Below the pieces are notes generated by a model. That model ran no database searches and was not told where the DNA came from. It was given only the letters and a program-made list of their open reading frames with translations. The position numbers and the translations under genes were made by a program. A stretch of 64,000 nt of DNA, taken from positions 19,167,271-19,231,270 of the forward strand of contig OY986972.1 in the NCBI GenBank assembly GCA_963920575.1, given 5' to 3'. This stretch comes from Narthecium ossifragum (lineage: Eukaryota > Streptophyta > Magnoliopsida > Dioscoreales > Nartheciaceae). Of the stretch, positions 21,753 to 32,199 are shown in pieces (position 1 is the stretch's first letter; every line of letters begins with the position of its first letter).

Positions 21753-21987
21753 TCTATCTATATAAGAGTGGGTTTTACTTACATCGGATGGCTATAAGAG
21801 TTTAGAAGATTTATATCTGGTAGTTTATAATCACCCCCATCACATAACATGAATTTAGTTATTTCTAAAAATAACTGAATTCATTCGTATATGAAGAGTT
21901 GTGTGTGGTGGAGTGGTTACGGAAGAGAGATATTGAGAAAGGTGAGTGTGATTGCAAACCGAACAAATTTGCACAGTGATCCGCTAG
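21753..21987 (+). mobile_element. Helitron-like element 3 (non-autonomous)
   Basis: Starts TCTATCTATATAAGAG immediately after element 2 and ends GATCCGCTAG before T (21988). It is 235 bp and a close relative of element 1 along nearly its whole length (shared TAACTGAATTCATTCGTATA, for example). Confidence 0.6.
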
Positions 21988-22374
21988 TTGACATATATGT
22001 CAGTCAATATATCCTATTTTACATGTATCCCGCTGTATTTTTCATATAGGCCACTAAATTGATGAGATGCTTTCATATAAGCTCCTCAAACAATGAGAAG
22101 GTAAAAAGGTAACAACATGCGGGGAATTCAACAAAATACACTTGGTTAGTACGCAGAAGATGTGAGGTTATTTAAGTAAAATTTCTTTCACATCTTATTC
22201 TCTCTCTCTTGATTAGATGAGTGCAAAGGCTTAGATAGATAGGGAACAACTAACTCACACAAGTCACTCATTTCAACCAAAAAAAACACAATCCCACTAC
22301 AACGAAAAAAAACACAATCACACTACAACGAAAAAAAAAGGGACAAGGGTCAATAGGGACTAAACAAAAATAGG
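21988..22374. other. A/T-rich spacer, no gene seen
   Basis: Contains a (CT)n run at 22200 and the directly repeated phrase AACGAAAAAAAACACAATC near 22290-22330. No coding potential. Confidence 0.4.
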
Positions 22375-23621
22375 CTACGGTAGTAGGGCATCATTTGTTT
22401 TCCATTTGCCAATATACTCCTTCATATATTGGATAGGATATGCCTTCGCTTCCTTCAACACTCCGTTGAAACTCTCGACCATGTTCGTTGATAACATTTT
22501 GCATCTTCCACCTGGGAAGCAGTGGGTTGCCCATTTTTCTTTCGGAATTTCCATAACGTACTGGTACTGCTTCGGATACAACTCCTTCATGGTGTCCATG
22601 GCCCGTTTGAAACGAACCTCAGTGTGCGCTCTCGCAGCCGCCCAGAACAGGTTGTATGGCGCTGATCTCCTTCCTGCATTCACCAGATTACGCGACAAGT
22701 GCACCATGCAAAACCCATGGTTTGCTTCCGGGAACACATCCTCCACGGCCTTCAGTATCCCTTTGTGCCGGTCGGATATTATAGTCAACTTCGCAAACGG
22801 ACTAATACATGTGCGGAGGCGTGAGAGAAACCATGTCCACGACTCCGCCGTCTCTTTGTCCGCAACTCCAAAAGCCACAGGAATTATATGATTATTGCCA
22901 TCTACCCCAATTGCAGTAAAAATTATCCCCGGATACTTGCCAGTGACAAATGTGCCATCTATACCAAGAATTGGCCGCATGTAATTTTTGTAGGCATGGA
23001 TGCATGCGCCGAAGGCCCAGTATATGCGTAGGAAACGGTTCTCGCAATCTAACTGAAGTGCCGTCACTGTGGTCGGGTCTCTCATCATCAACTCCCGCAT
23101 GTAGGGTCTCAACAAAGTGTAGGAACGCTCGAATGTTCCACGGACCTGTTTGCATGAGAAACATAATTACAGGAAAATTCATGCGCAACCCAAAATGAAG
23201 AATAACATAGGTTCCGCTCTCACCTGGGAGAGAACTCTCTGCTTGGCACAGTACGCCTTCCAGTATGACACCTTCGCGCCGTATCTTTTCAAAATCTCGA
23301 TTACAATCATCTTCACAGTGTATTTCTCATTTGATGCGACCTGCTCTTTTACCTCTTCAGCGATAAAAGAGCATGTCAGTTGCTTGTGGCAACGACTGAT
23401 AATTGGCTTGTTACATGTGTGGTCATTGACAAATTTCCTTATCCGAAAAGTGGGAATACCGGGCACCTTCCTAGCAATCACCTTCCAATGACAGTTTGTT
23501 TCCACACAAAGCACTAGAACCTTCCGTTCAGTATATTTTTTCGTGATATACTCGAAACGGCGCGTGATTGCGTATCGTGCGAGTGCAAGTCTTAGTTTTT
23601 TCTTATCCGGAAAGGACTGAT
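22375..23621 (-). pseudogene. MuDR-like (MULE) transposase, 5'-truncated
   Basis: Two minus-strand exons, 23224-23621 and 22375-23145, joined by a 78-bp intron with CCCAG|GTGAG donor and GCAAACAG acceptor. Exon 1 has the MuDR DNA-binding-type segment (SFPDKKKLRLALARYAITR) and a zinc-binding-like part (CVETNCHWKVIARK). Exon 2 holds the catalytic domain: ILGIDGTFVTGKYPG with the first Asp, TIISDRHKGILKAVEDVFP with the second, then FCMVHLSRNL. The coding region ends at TAG (22375-22377), and no SWIM finger follows. The 5' end is cut at 23621 by LTR sequence, so the N-terminus is missing. The remaining exons are open, suggesting moderate age. Confidence 0.8.
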
Positions 23622-24472
23622 TGTGAGGAACCGTACCTCCAACCTGATCCGACCGCGTTAGGTCGAGGGTCTGGGTTTGTGGTTTGGCTCGGTTGGCCTT
23701 GGGATGCGATCGGTTGATCGCATCGCTGTTTTTGACCCCAGTGGAATTTTGATAAATATGCTCCCTGGTGGTCAGTTTCACACCCGCGTTGCACACATGG
23801 CCTTTGATTGATGTATGTGTTTGATTAGAACCTTTAGAGGGCTTCCGATCGGAAGATCGGAGCTTGATCGGGAGAGATCGAACCGGACGGCTGCGATGGG
23901 TTCCAGTTTTCTATTTAAGCCCTCCTTCTCTCTCTCTTTCTTTCTTTCTTCTTCTCCTGCGTTCTTTCTTCTCTCTCTCACCTGCGGCTGGGTGCTAGGG
24001 CATCGGAGTGCGGACTTCGAGGAGCGCTTTCCGGCGATCGGAGTTGGAGGATGCGTGGAGGAGCTGCCCTGCTTCATCAAGTAGGTGTTTCTACCTCGAT
24101 CTTAGGATCGGGTTCTCCTAGGATAGGTTTATTGTATTTTTGCTGTAGGAGTACTTATTAGAATGTTGTGTAACTTGTAGCATGTATGTTGTGGATGATT
24201 TCAAGTATTCCTACCTCGCGATTTCCGTATTTTATCGGTTGAATCTCGTATTATCGCCGTTTATTGGTTTTCGGCCGTTTTGACCTAAATTGGAGATTTA
24301 ACCGTCAAACATATGATTTCTTTGCACCATTGGTTTCCCCATCGTTAATTACACATGTTTGCAAAGTTTCATCGAATTCCAACTTGATTTGATCCTTGAA
24401 ATCCAAGGAATTGGATTTCCGGCACTGTTCTGATGAACTGTGCCTAAGGCTCGACGGTCGATCGGTGCATCC
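23622..24472 (+). mobile_element. Truncated gypsy LTR, plus orientation
   Basis: Starts TGTGAGGAACCGTACCTCCA, matching the first roughly 100 bp of the 2.6-kb LTR at 58700 (TGTGAGGACCCGTACCTCCA). A TATA-like CTATTTAAGC lies at about 23911, followed by a CT-rich leader. It lies in the MuDR gene and is cut at about 24472 (CGATCGGTGCAT), where it joins an oppositely oriented LTR fragment. The 5-bp left flank CTGAT (23617-23621) is not repeated after 25492. Confidence 0.6.
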
Positions 24473-25492
24473 ACTGCCCTATTATAGGGCTAACATGCTT
24501 AAACATATGTACCAGGTATAAGGCGGTAAAGAAAACCGTCATACAAAGCCATGCGGGCAAAACCCACTTGAAAACACCCCTTAGCCACTAAGAGATCGAT
24601 CTCTCTCCCAGAGAAGATCGATCTTCTTAGTGCTTGGGAATGAATTCGTCCATGTCAAGCGAAAGAGATCGATCTCTTCCTCCAGAAGGATCGATCTTCT
24701 TCATGACAGGGAACCCTCCATACTCAACCCAGCACGGATCGATCTCTTCCTCCAGAAGGGTTGGGCATGACACTCCATAAGAGATCGATCTCTCCTCAAA
24801 AGAGATCGATCCGAATGGGTTCTCCGGCGACCGGACGGCGAGAAATACCGCCGAAAAACGCTACCAAACCCCCTAAAACTCTGGGATCTGGTAGATCAAG
24901 GGACCACGAGTCCAAAATCAGTGGAATCACAGCAAACAAACATGTATACTAACAGATCTAAGCAAAAGATCACAATCAAACCAGAAAAACTTCCAAAAAC
25001 CCGAAAAGATGTAGGTAGGATCCCTACCTTAGCAATAGCAGCTTCAATCCTAGCTGCTAGGCCTTGGATCTTCCTCAAACTCTTTCAAAATCGGTAGATT
25101 TGTGCTCCAGATCCATGGATTTCAAAAAGATTCAAGGAAATTCGCCGAGTCCGCTTTATAGGCGGACGAACCGACCTATGAGGGATCGATCTCTTCTCAA
25201 AAGAGATCGATCTCTCATGACGAACTCAGCTTGACTTTTTGGCACAAGAAGATCGATCTCTTAGCTAGAGAAGATCGATCCGATTTGTCCAGAAAGCTAG
25301 TCTTGGGCAAGAATTTAAGCCCAAGTCCGGATTTTTCGAACCCGGGTCCCACTAACCATTCTAGCCAAACATTACCACAAACATGGTCAGTGTGTGCACA
25401 CGCGAGTGTGAAACAAGCCGACAAGGCGCAATTTACCAAATTGCCCTTGCGGTCCACAACGAGCCACAGGAGTAGAGGGACGGGTCCTCACA
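24473..25492 (-). mobile_element. Truncated gypsy LTR, minus orientation
   Basis: Begins CCACTGCCCTATTATAGGGC, identical to 10457 in the outer solo LTR, and ends GGGTCCTCACA at 25492, so it is the 5' part of a minus-oriented LTR of that family. It carries GATCGATC palindromes in the variant AGATCGATCT. Its left end is a junction, not a terminus. Confidence 0.65.
24590..25282. repeat. AGATCGATCT palindrome copies
   Basis: Copies near 24593, 24616, 24667, 24690, 24737, 24782, 24803, 25189, 25204, 25250 and 25271, often in close pairs 15-24 bp apart. The flanks are extended palindromes (GAGATCGATCTC; GAAGATCGATCTTC). Compared with GGATCGATCC in the other LTRs, both outer bases changed together. 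Confidence 0.65.
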
Positions 25493-25575
25493 AACATATT
25501 GGCCATAGCAATACGAAGCAATGGAAACATGCTCTTGCAGCTCACACGATTACCACGTAGAAATCCATGTCAAAC

Positions 25576-25576
<1 letters not shown>

Positions 25577-25627
<51 letters not shown>
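25577..25627. repeat. (ATT)n microsatellite
   Basis: About 16-17 uninterrupted ATT triplets followed by G. The frame on minus with a run of Asn is an artefact of it. Confidence 0.95.
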
Positions 25628-26400
25628 GTAAGAGAGTAAATCCCTAGAATAAAAAGAAAAGATGTTAGCTTGAACAAATAAATAAACATAGAGGAAAAAT
25701 AAGTGTTCATGGAAAATTAAAGAGAAACTAAAGCTAATAGCTGAAATCAGGTAGATCAAAAAGACTAAAGCTTTAGATAAAAAAAAACCTAAAGTAGATA
25801 AAAAAGACTTTCAGAAACTGTTCTACAGCTTTAGATCAAATACAAAAATTAATTGAAGAAAGAAAAAGACTGAACTGATCTAATCACCGAATCATGACAT
25901 AGGAGCTAAAGAAAGAAAAAAGAAAAGACACGCATGTCAGATGTTAATTGAAGAACGGGCTGATAGAGAAGGTTGAAGTTATATTTAATAGTCTAACAAT
26001 TGATATTCCAAGCAATATTAACATCCAACTATTCGAGAAAAAAATAGCAGATTAGGAGATAATAGCTGGGTTTATCAGATAAGATGATGTCTTTACCATG
26101 GACATGGCTTCAGCTCATTCCTAACTCTAGAAGAGCTGACGGTCATCAAATCCCCCATGAGCTTGCTGGAGCTCTAAACCATAGAGTAGTAGTAGCAGCT
26201 TATATGACTCACTCAGCAATACTACTTCATATATCATGACAGCTTCATATCCTCTTGTTGTACAGTATATGCCATGTAATCAGGTATAGTTGTATAAAAA
26301 ATTGGTTAATGCAACTAATGTGAAGTGAGAACCTTATATCTACTTACCACAATCATAGTATGCAGTTTGGTATCTGAACCAAAACTTTCATTTTATCTTC
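25628..26400. other. A/T-rich DNA, nothing recognised
   Basis: About 770 bp with no convincing frame, repeat or RNA gene. Confidence 0.4.
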
Positions 26401-28030
26401 AATCCCATTACTTTTGATAGTGGAGGAAGAGGTGGCCCCGATGCAGAGAGGAGGCAACATGGAAGAAGACCTCTCCGACGTCAGAGAAGAAACTAAGACT
26501 TGCCGTCGATCAAGTCGCTGCCAAACTTCACTGCCACAGCCGTCTTCCTTTCCCCCAACGCCCGATACCTCCTGGAGAGACAAAACAACCGGCCGGAGTT
26601 TAGAGGCAAATGAAGAAGAGCCAAGAAGAAAGAAGCAAGCAGATGAAGGAAAACGGAGCAGAGAAAAAAGAAACGAAGAAAGGAAAAAAAGAAGAAGAAG
26701 AAGAAACCAAAAAAAAAAAAAGAAGAGCAGAAGAAACAGAGGAAGATGAAAGCGAAAAAAAAAGAAGGAAGAAGGAAGAGGAGGGAGCCGCTGACCCTCG
26801 CCTGACTTGCACCGGGCCCCTTCTTCTTCCCCATCGGGTGCGTTGCCCAAAGCCCCCGATGGTTCTTCTCCTTCTCCACCAAAGAACTCGACGGAGAGGG
26901 TGTCGAAAGAGGAAAAAAAGAGAGAGAAGAAAAAGGAAGAGGAGAAGAGGGAGACGCCGCGATGCTTACCTTCACTTTCGCCAAGCCCGAGGGTCCTTGC
27001 CGTCAACCTGTCGGCCTTTCCCACAGCCTGCTTCCTTTCCCCCACCGTCCGATACCTCTCGGGGAGACAAAACAACCAGCCGGAGTTTAGAGGCAAATGA
27101 AGAAGAGCCAAGAAGAAAGAAGCAGATGAAGGAAAACAGAGTAGAGAAAAAAGAAGCGAAGAAAAAAAAAGAAGAGTAGAAGAAACAGAGGAAGATGAAA
27201 GCGAAAAAAAAGAAGGAAGAGGAGGGAGCCATTGACCCTTGCCTGACTCGCGTCGGGCCCCTTCTTCTTCCCCATCGGTGACGTTGCCCAAAGCCCATGA
27301 TAGTTCTTCTCCTTCTCCACCAAAGAACTCGACGGAGAGGGTGCCGAAAGAGGAAAAAAAGAGAAAAAGAAGAAAAAGGAAGAGGAGAAGAGGGAGACGC
27401 CATGACACTTGCCTTCACTGCCGCCAAGCCCGAGGGTCCTTGCCGTCGACTTGCCGGCCTTTCCCACAGCTTGCTTCCTTTCCCCCACTGTCCGATACCT
27501 CATGGGGAGACAAAACAACCAGCCGGAGTTTAGAGGCAAATGAAGAAGAGCCAAGAAGAAAGAAGCAAGAAGCAGATGAAGGAAAACAGAGCAGAAAAAA
27601 GAAGCGAAGAAAAAAAAAAAGAAGAGTAAAAGAAACAGAGGAAGATGAAAGCGAAAAAAAGGAGAAGGAAGAAGGAAGAGGAGGGAGCCGCTGACCCTTG
27701 CCTGACTCGCACCATGCCCCTTCTTCTTCCCCATCGGTGATGTTGCCCAAAGCCCCCGATGGTTCTTCTCCTTCTCCACCAAAGAACTCGACGGAGAGGG
27801 TGCCGAAAGAGGAAAAAGAGAGAGAAAGAAGGAAAAGGAAGAGTAGAAGAGGGAGACGCTGCGATACCTTCACTGCTGCCAAGCCCGAGAGTCCTTGCCG
27901 TCGACTCGCCGGCCTTTCTCCTCCCCCGTCGGCTTTCTTTCCTCCACAACCGATCCCTCTCTCGCCCTCCACCCATCGACTGGAGCTCCTTTCTCCCCAC
28001 TACCACTACTTTCGCTACTGTCGAGCCCTA
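26400..28030. repeat. Tandem array of about 450-bp purine-rich units
   Basis: The anchor GCCGTC (within CTTGCCGTCGA) recurs at 26502, 26998, 27442 and 27897, giving units of about 496, 444 and 455 bp. Each unit has the same order: GAAGAAGAG-rich tract, GGGCCCCTTCTTCTTCCCCATC, AAAGAACTCGACGGAGAGGG, another GAAAAAG-rich tract, and CGATACCTC..GGGGAGACAAAACAACC. Strand-asymmetric purine content keeps several frames open on both strands (for example 26353-27408 minus). These frames have Ser/Phe- or Lys/Glu-only composition and shift against one another between units, so I do not call them genes. Confidence 0.7.
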
Positions 28031-28721
28031 GATGGTTTTTCCCTTCTCTTCATTGAGCAGGACTCATGGAGAAAGGTCCCGAAAGAAACGGAGAAAAAGA
28101 AGAGAAAGAAGAGAGCAGAGGAAAGAGGAAAGATGTCGGTCCTTACCTGAGCTTGCCTAGTCGTCTCCGCGCTGAACTTCATCGCCGTCGCCCAAAGCTG
28201 CTCACGGATCCCTGTTGCTTCCCTCCTCCACCGCCCCCGCATGGGGCGATGATGTGCTTCGCGTAGCCGACGGTGGGTTGGGCGTGGCCGACGGTGGGTT
28301 GGGCGAGGCTGATGGGGTTCAGCGAGCGACTCCTCTCCTCTCTGGTTCGGGGAGGCCGATGGGGTTGGGTGAGCAGCTCGGATGGGATGGCAAGGTCGAC
28401 GGCGTAGGGAGAAGAGAAGGGAGAGTGAGAGTGAGAGAGGGAGATGGGAGATGAGTGGAGGGGGATGGGATGGCTGGCTTTCTTCAGTCACATCCCGTCC
28501 ACCCCCCCCTCCCCCCCCCCCCCCCCCCGCGCTCTCTCTCTCTCTTCAAAAATTGGTGGGAGTTTGGTGGAAATTTTGGGTGGGAATCTAAATTTTGGTG
28601 CGGGAATCTTGATGTTGTTGATGGAATCTGGACCGTTGGATGTGTTTGGAGATGAATCTGGACCGCTCTTTATGTCTTATAGTTGAGACATTTCAAAAAC
28701 CGTTCTTCCTTATATAATAGA
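28031..28721 (-). mobile_element. Sequence ending in a Helitron-like 5' terminus
   Basis: On minus, 28721 begins TCTATTATATAAGGAAG preceded by A, the Helitron 5' end type also seen at 21544. Leftwards the sequence runs through a GGTGGGAGTTTGG segment, a (CT)n/(C)n run at 28500-28545 and GC-rich words shared with 6461-6700. The 3' CTRR end was not located, so it is unclear whether the purine-rich array belongs to the same element. Confidence 0.35.
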
Positions 28722-28912
28722 TATGTAAGTAGCAGCTAGGTTATTATCCAAGCCGTCCGATTTCGCTTTCCTCTAATCCAACGATAGTGATTAATTCTTG
28801 GTATTTACTTGATCAAACTTGATGTGACTTGAGCCAATTTGATCCCACTTGATCCAATTTGCTTGAATTAGTCTTGTATGAACCATATACCCAATCTAGC
28901 TAATTTAAATAT
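28722..28912. other. Spacer with TTGATC word repeats
   Basis: Short non-coding stretch with repeated ACTTGATC/ATTTGATC words (28808-28860). Confidence 0.4.
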
Positions 28913-29620
28913 TAAATCAATAAAATTTGTCAACTTATATGGAATCTTAACATGATTTCTTACAAAGATAGATGTTGCGATAGCGAGTTCGGTTGGGAGA
29001 AGTTAGGGGGGGGGGAGAGGGGGTAGTGGTTAGTTACGTGTTAGATGACACGAGGGGCACACTAGTCTATCTTGTAAGGAAAGATGTGTATGTGGCCGGT
29101 TGTTATCCATGTCAGGTGACACAAGGGGCCCACCTAGGTACTTATAAGCTACTCGAAGGCTGCATGCAATCGGCATACTTGCCGATAAGAGCACTAGTAA
29201 AATGAATTAAAAATAAGTTTGGATTATAGTCATGCAGTAAAGTAAAATGAATTAAAAATAAGTTTAATTAAATCAATAAAATTTGTCAACTTATATGAAA
29301 TCTTAACATGATTCCTTACAAAGATAGATGTTGCGATAGCGAGTTCGGTTGGGAGAAGTTGGGGGGGGAGAGAGGGGGGTAGTGGTCAGTTACGTGTTAG
29401 ATGACACGAGGGGCACACTAGTCTTTCTTATAAGGAAAGATGTGTTGTCTTTGTGTTATCGTATGTGGCCGGTCGTTATCTATGTCAGGTGACATAATGG
29501 GCCCACCTAGATACTTATAAGCTACTCGAAGGCTGCATGCAATCGGCATACTTGCCGATAAAAGCACCAGTAAAAGGAATTAAAAATAAGTTTGGATTAT
29601 AGTCATGCAGTAAAATTTAA
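28913..29620. repeat. Direct duplication of about 355 bp with Helitron-like 3' ends
   Basis: The block AATCAATAAAATTTGTCAAC...GTCATGCAGTAAA is present at 28913-29264 and again at 29271-29610 with small indels. Each copy contains two CTAG ends preceded by GGTGACAC or GATGACAC and a CAC (29062-29065 and 29134-29137 in copy 1). The first CTAG is followed by TCTATCTTGTAAGG, a Helitron-like start. No gene is present. Confidence 0.6.
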
Positions 29621-30349
29621 TATTATTTACTACCTCTAATTATAGGATTAATTTCAATTTAGGCTTCAATTACATTAATGCCCGCAAACCTAAAGTGGTG
29701 ACACCATGTGACTGGTGTCTGGTCAACAGAACTTATCGAGATCTACGATCGATCTATATTAACACCGTTTCAAAAATCTAGTATCTTAAGTAATACCTTT
29801 TGAACTATATAATCTAAATTCAAATATCCTAAAATCGAGGATAATCAAGCCTATTTTGCGTACAATTAGGCTTCCCCCCCCCTCCCCCACTCTATTCTGC
29901 GACGGCGACACGCGTTCTTCAAGGTTAGTGAATATTTCACATCGACCTATCCAGCGATGATGCGATATCGTAACGAACCCATCGGCATCGGAAATTTCAA
30001 AGCGGCTGTTGCCCCCCGCGGATTACTTTAATTAAACTAATACCGATGTCAACGGTTGATGCATGGACTCACGTAATAGCAATACCAAACGCGCGGCACG
30101 AGATTGGATCCATTAAAAAAATCCGAGGACTGTTTCAGCCAATGACACATTGCCACGTCATTGTCTAAAGTTTACCCATCATCCTCCAGTGAGTAGCTGT
30201 CGTTTTCCCCAATGCTATGATCCCGCTTTAAAAGAAAGTCGTCGATCTCCTCCGCCCGCGGCGACCTCCTCCTCGATCCTGTTCCATCGCTGAGCACTCC
30301 AAGAGCTCGCAGAGCTCTGTCGCTATCCCTCGTATAGGGATCGGAGAGG
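29621..30349. promoter_or_regulatory. Upstream region of the LACS fragment
   Basis: Non-coding. The last 180 bp (30170-30349) are GC-rich with CTCCTC words, as in a plant 5' untranslated leader. I cannot point to a convincing TATA box. Confidence 0.25.
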
Positions 30350-30924
30350 ATGACGACGATGAAGCACCTCATTGAGATGGAGAAGGGGCGGGATGCTGTC
30401 GGCGATTCCCCCTCCGTTGGCCCCGCCTACCGCAGTGCCTTCGCCAAAGATGGCTTCCCGCAACCCGACCCCGGCGTGGATAGCTGCTGGGATGTCTTCC
30501 GGTATGTCAACGTTCTTTGGTGATACGGTTCCTATCATATAAGGGCATTTAGATACGTACATAGGTGGTGTTCTATTGGGGGACACTTGAAAGATCTTAT
30601 TTTGTTCGTGGTTTGATTCAGTATGGCTGTGGAAAAGTATCCTGGGAACAGAATGCTCGGGCGGCGAGAAATTGTTGATGGGAAGGTCCGTTCTCCTGGT
30701 TATTTGCAAGAAAAATCCGAGTTTGAGAAGTCGTTGACCTTTGTTTATTGTTGGATTTCCTTTTATGGTAAATTGAGAATAGTCAATGGAGTTTAGGATT
30801 GAGGTTAATTGAATTTGTTGATGTATTACCGCAGGCTGGTGATTATGTTTGGTCGACTTACTCGCAAGTGTATGAGCTTGTGCTGAAAATTGGGGCTTCC
30901 ATTCGCAGTTGTGGGGTAGAACAG
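30350..30924 (+). pseudogene. Long-chain acyl-CoA synthetase (LACS), first three exons only
   Basis: Exon 1 is 30350-30501, exon 2 is 30622-30685 and exon 3 is 30835-30924, with GTATGT/TTCAG, GTCCG/ACCGCAG and GTGAAC splice sites and consistent phases (2, 0, 0). The 102 encoded residues contain SVGPAYRSAFAKDGFPQP, SCWDVFRMAVEKYPGNRMLG and RREIVDGKAGDYVW, the conserved N-terminus of plant LACS enzymes, which activate fatty acids to acyl-CoA. The next exon (GDxCGIYG region) and all AMP-binding motifs are absent before the next gene, so this is a truncated gene. LINE insertions lie right behind it. The ATG at 30350 is the first in frame. Confidence 0.7.
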
Positions 30925-31117
30925 GTGAACTCTTTTCTCTTCCAAACATAATATTTAGTTCATGCATGAATCCTAAAGTCTAAAAGGTTCCTAGTTCCTC
31001 CCATGCATCTATTTTGGTTCTACTGACATAATCCCCAGTCTTTGCATACATTAGATTCACCAATTGGCCAGCATTTGAAATACCATTCTCTGTTCTGTAC
31101 TTTCCTTGTTGGTTCAG

Positions 31118-31805
31118 GTGGGAGACAGAAAGTGAAGCTGCAGAGAGTTTATTTGGCCATCAGTTGTTGGGAGGTTTGGAAGGATAGGAATGAGATTGTA
31201 TTCAACGACCATGGAGGCACGGCCATGGCGATCGCGTGCAGAATTAGGAGGCTCGCAAAAGAGGTTACGGTCGGTCACGGGGTACCGGAGAGCTTGGTTG
31301 AGCGAAGGAGTGGCTCCGTTGTGGTACGTGTGGACGCATCCGTTGATCCTACATCTGGGCTAGCGGGGTTTGGAGTTGTTGGTGGAGCAGAGGATTGTGG
31401 TTGGGAGTGGGCCTTTGGCGCACCACTAGGGAATAGCACAGTTCTTCAAGGCGAGATGATTGCCATTGATCGAGCTATGCGGGCTGTTTGTGCTCGAGGG
31501 ATCAAAAACGTCGTGGTGGAGTCTGATTCACTGGACACGATCAGGATTTTGAATGGGGTGCGGGGGGTGGCCAATGGAGGTATAGGGCATAGCAAAGGAT
31601 ATTTGGTTACTTGCTCTACAGTTTGATTACATTTCTTTTCTTCATATTTCTAGAGATTGTAATGTCAGAGCGGATTGTATCGCTCGGTTTTGTCGATCGT
31701 CTAGGGTGCCTTTCTGTTGGACCTATGACGACAGGGTAGAGGTCTTGGATCGCTTGATGTAAACCTTTTTGTACTAGCCTTTGGGCTCATCTCATCAAAA
31801 AAAAA
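31118..31805 (+). mobile_element. 5'-truncated LINE fragment with RNase H domain
   Basis: Encodes CWEVWKDRNEIVF and then an RNase H domain (VRVDASVDPTSGLAGFGVVG; VVESDSLDTIRILNG), homologous to 34590-35010 of the long LINE. The frame breaks at about 31580-31626. It ends in AGCCTTTGGGCTCATCTCATC plus A(9), a LINE-type tail. Its 5' start is taken where homology begins, and no target duplication could be defined. Confidence 0.7.
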
Positions 31806-32199
31806 GATTGTATGAGACTAAAGTAAGAGAAATTATGATATTCTCGACAAAAAATAATGCAATTAGTTTGATATAAAAGTACATCAACTCAGATGTGGTA
31901 TTGAATTATACAGCATGTATTGGGAAACCAAATGCCTTGTTACAATGACACTGTATAATTTTACTCTATACATCCCCTTATACAGCAAATAAAATGGGCC
32001 ATTACCCTTTTCTTAGTAGCTTCAGGAATCAATTTGTTTTGGATAGGTAGAAGGCTTTCAAATTCATTTATACCTACCCTCTATTTTTCATCTCTTTAGC
32101 CGTCTTTCTAATAGGTTTTGGTTTCATAGACTTGGTCTAATCTGGGTTCATTCTAATCTGGTGCAAGTTGAATTAGTCTCCCTTAATAGTGTGTTTTTT
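31806..32199. other. Spacer between two LINE copies
   Basis: A/T-rich, without recognisable coding sequence. Probably remains of the LACS intron or unrelated intergenic DNA. Confidence 0.4.

Noticed and set aside
26353..28006. Long minus-strand frames (up to 351 codons) rich in Ser, Phe and Leu, and plus-strand Lys/Glu/Arg frames
   Set aside because: Produced by strand-asymmetric purine tracts in tandem units. The frame changes between units, no domain is seen, and frames are open on both strands at once.
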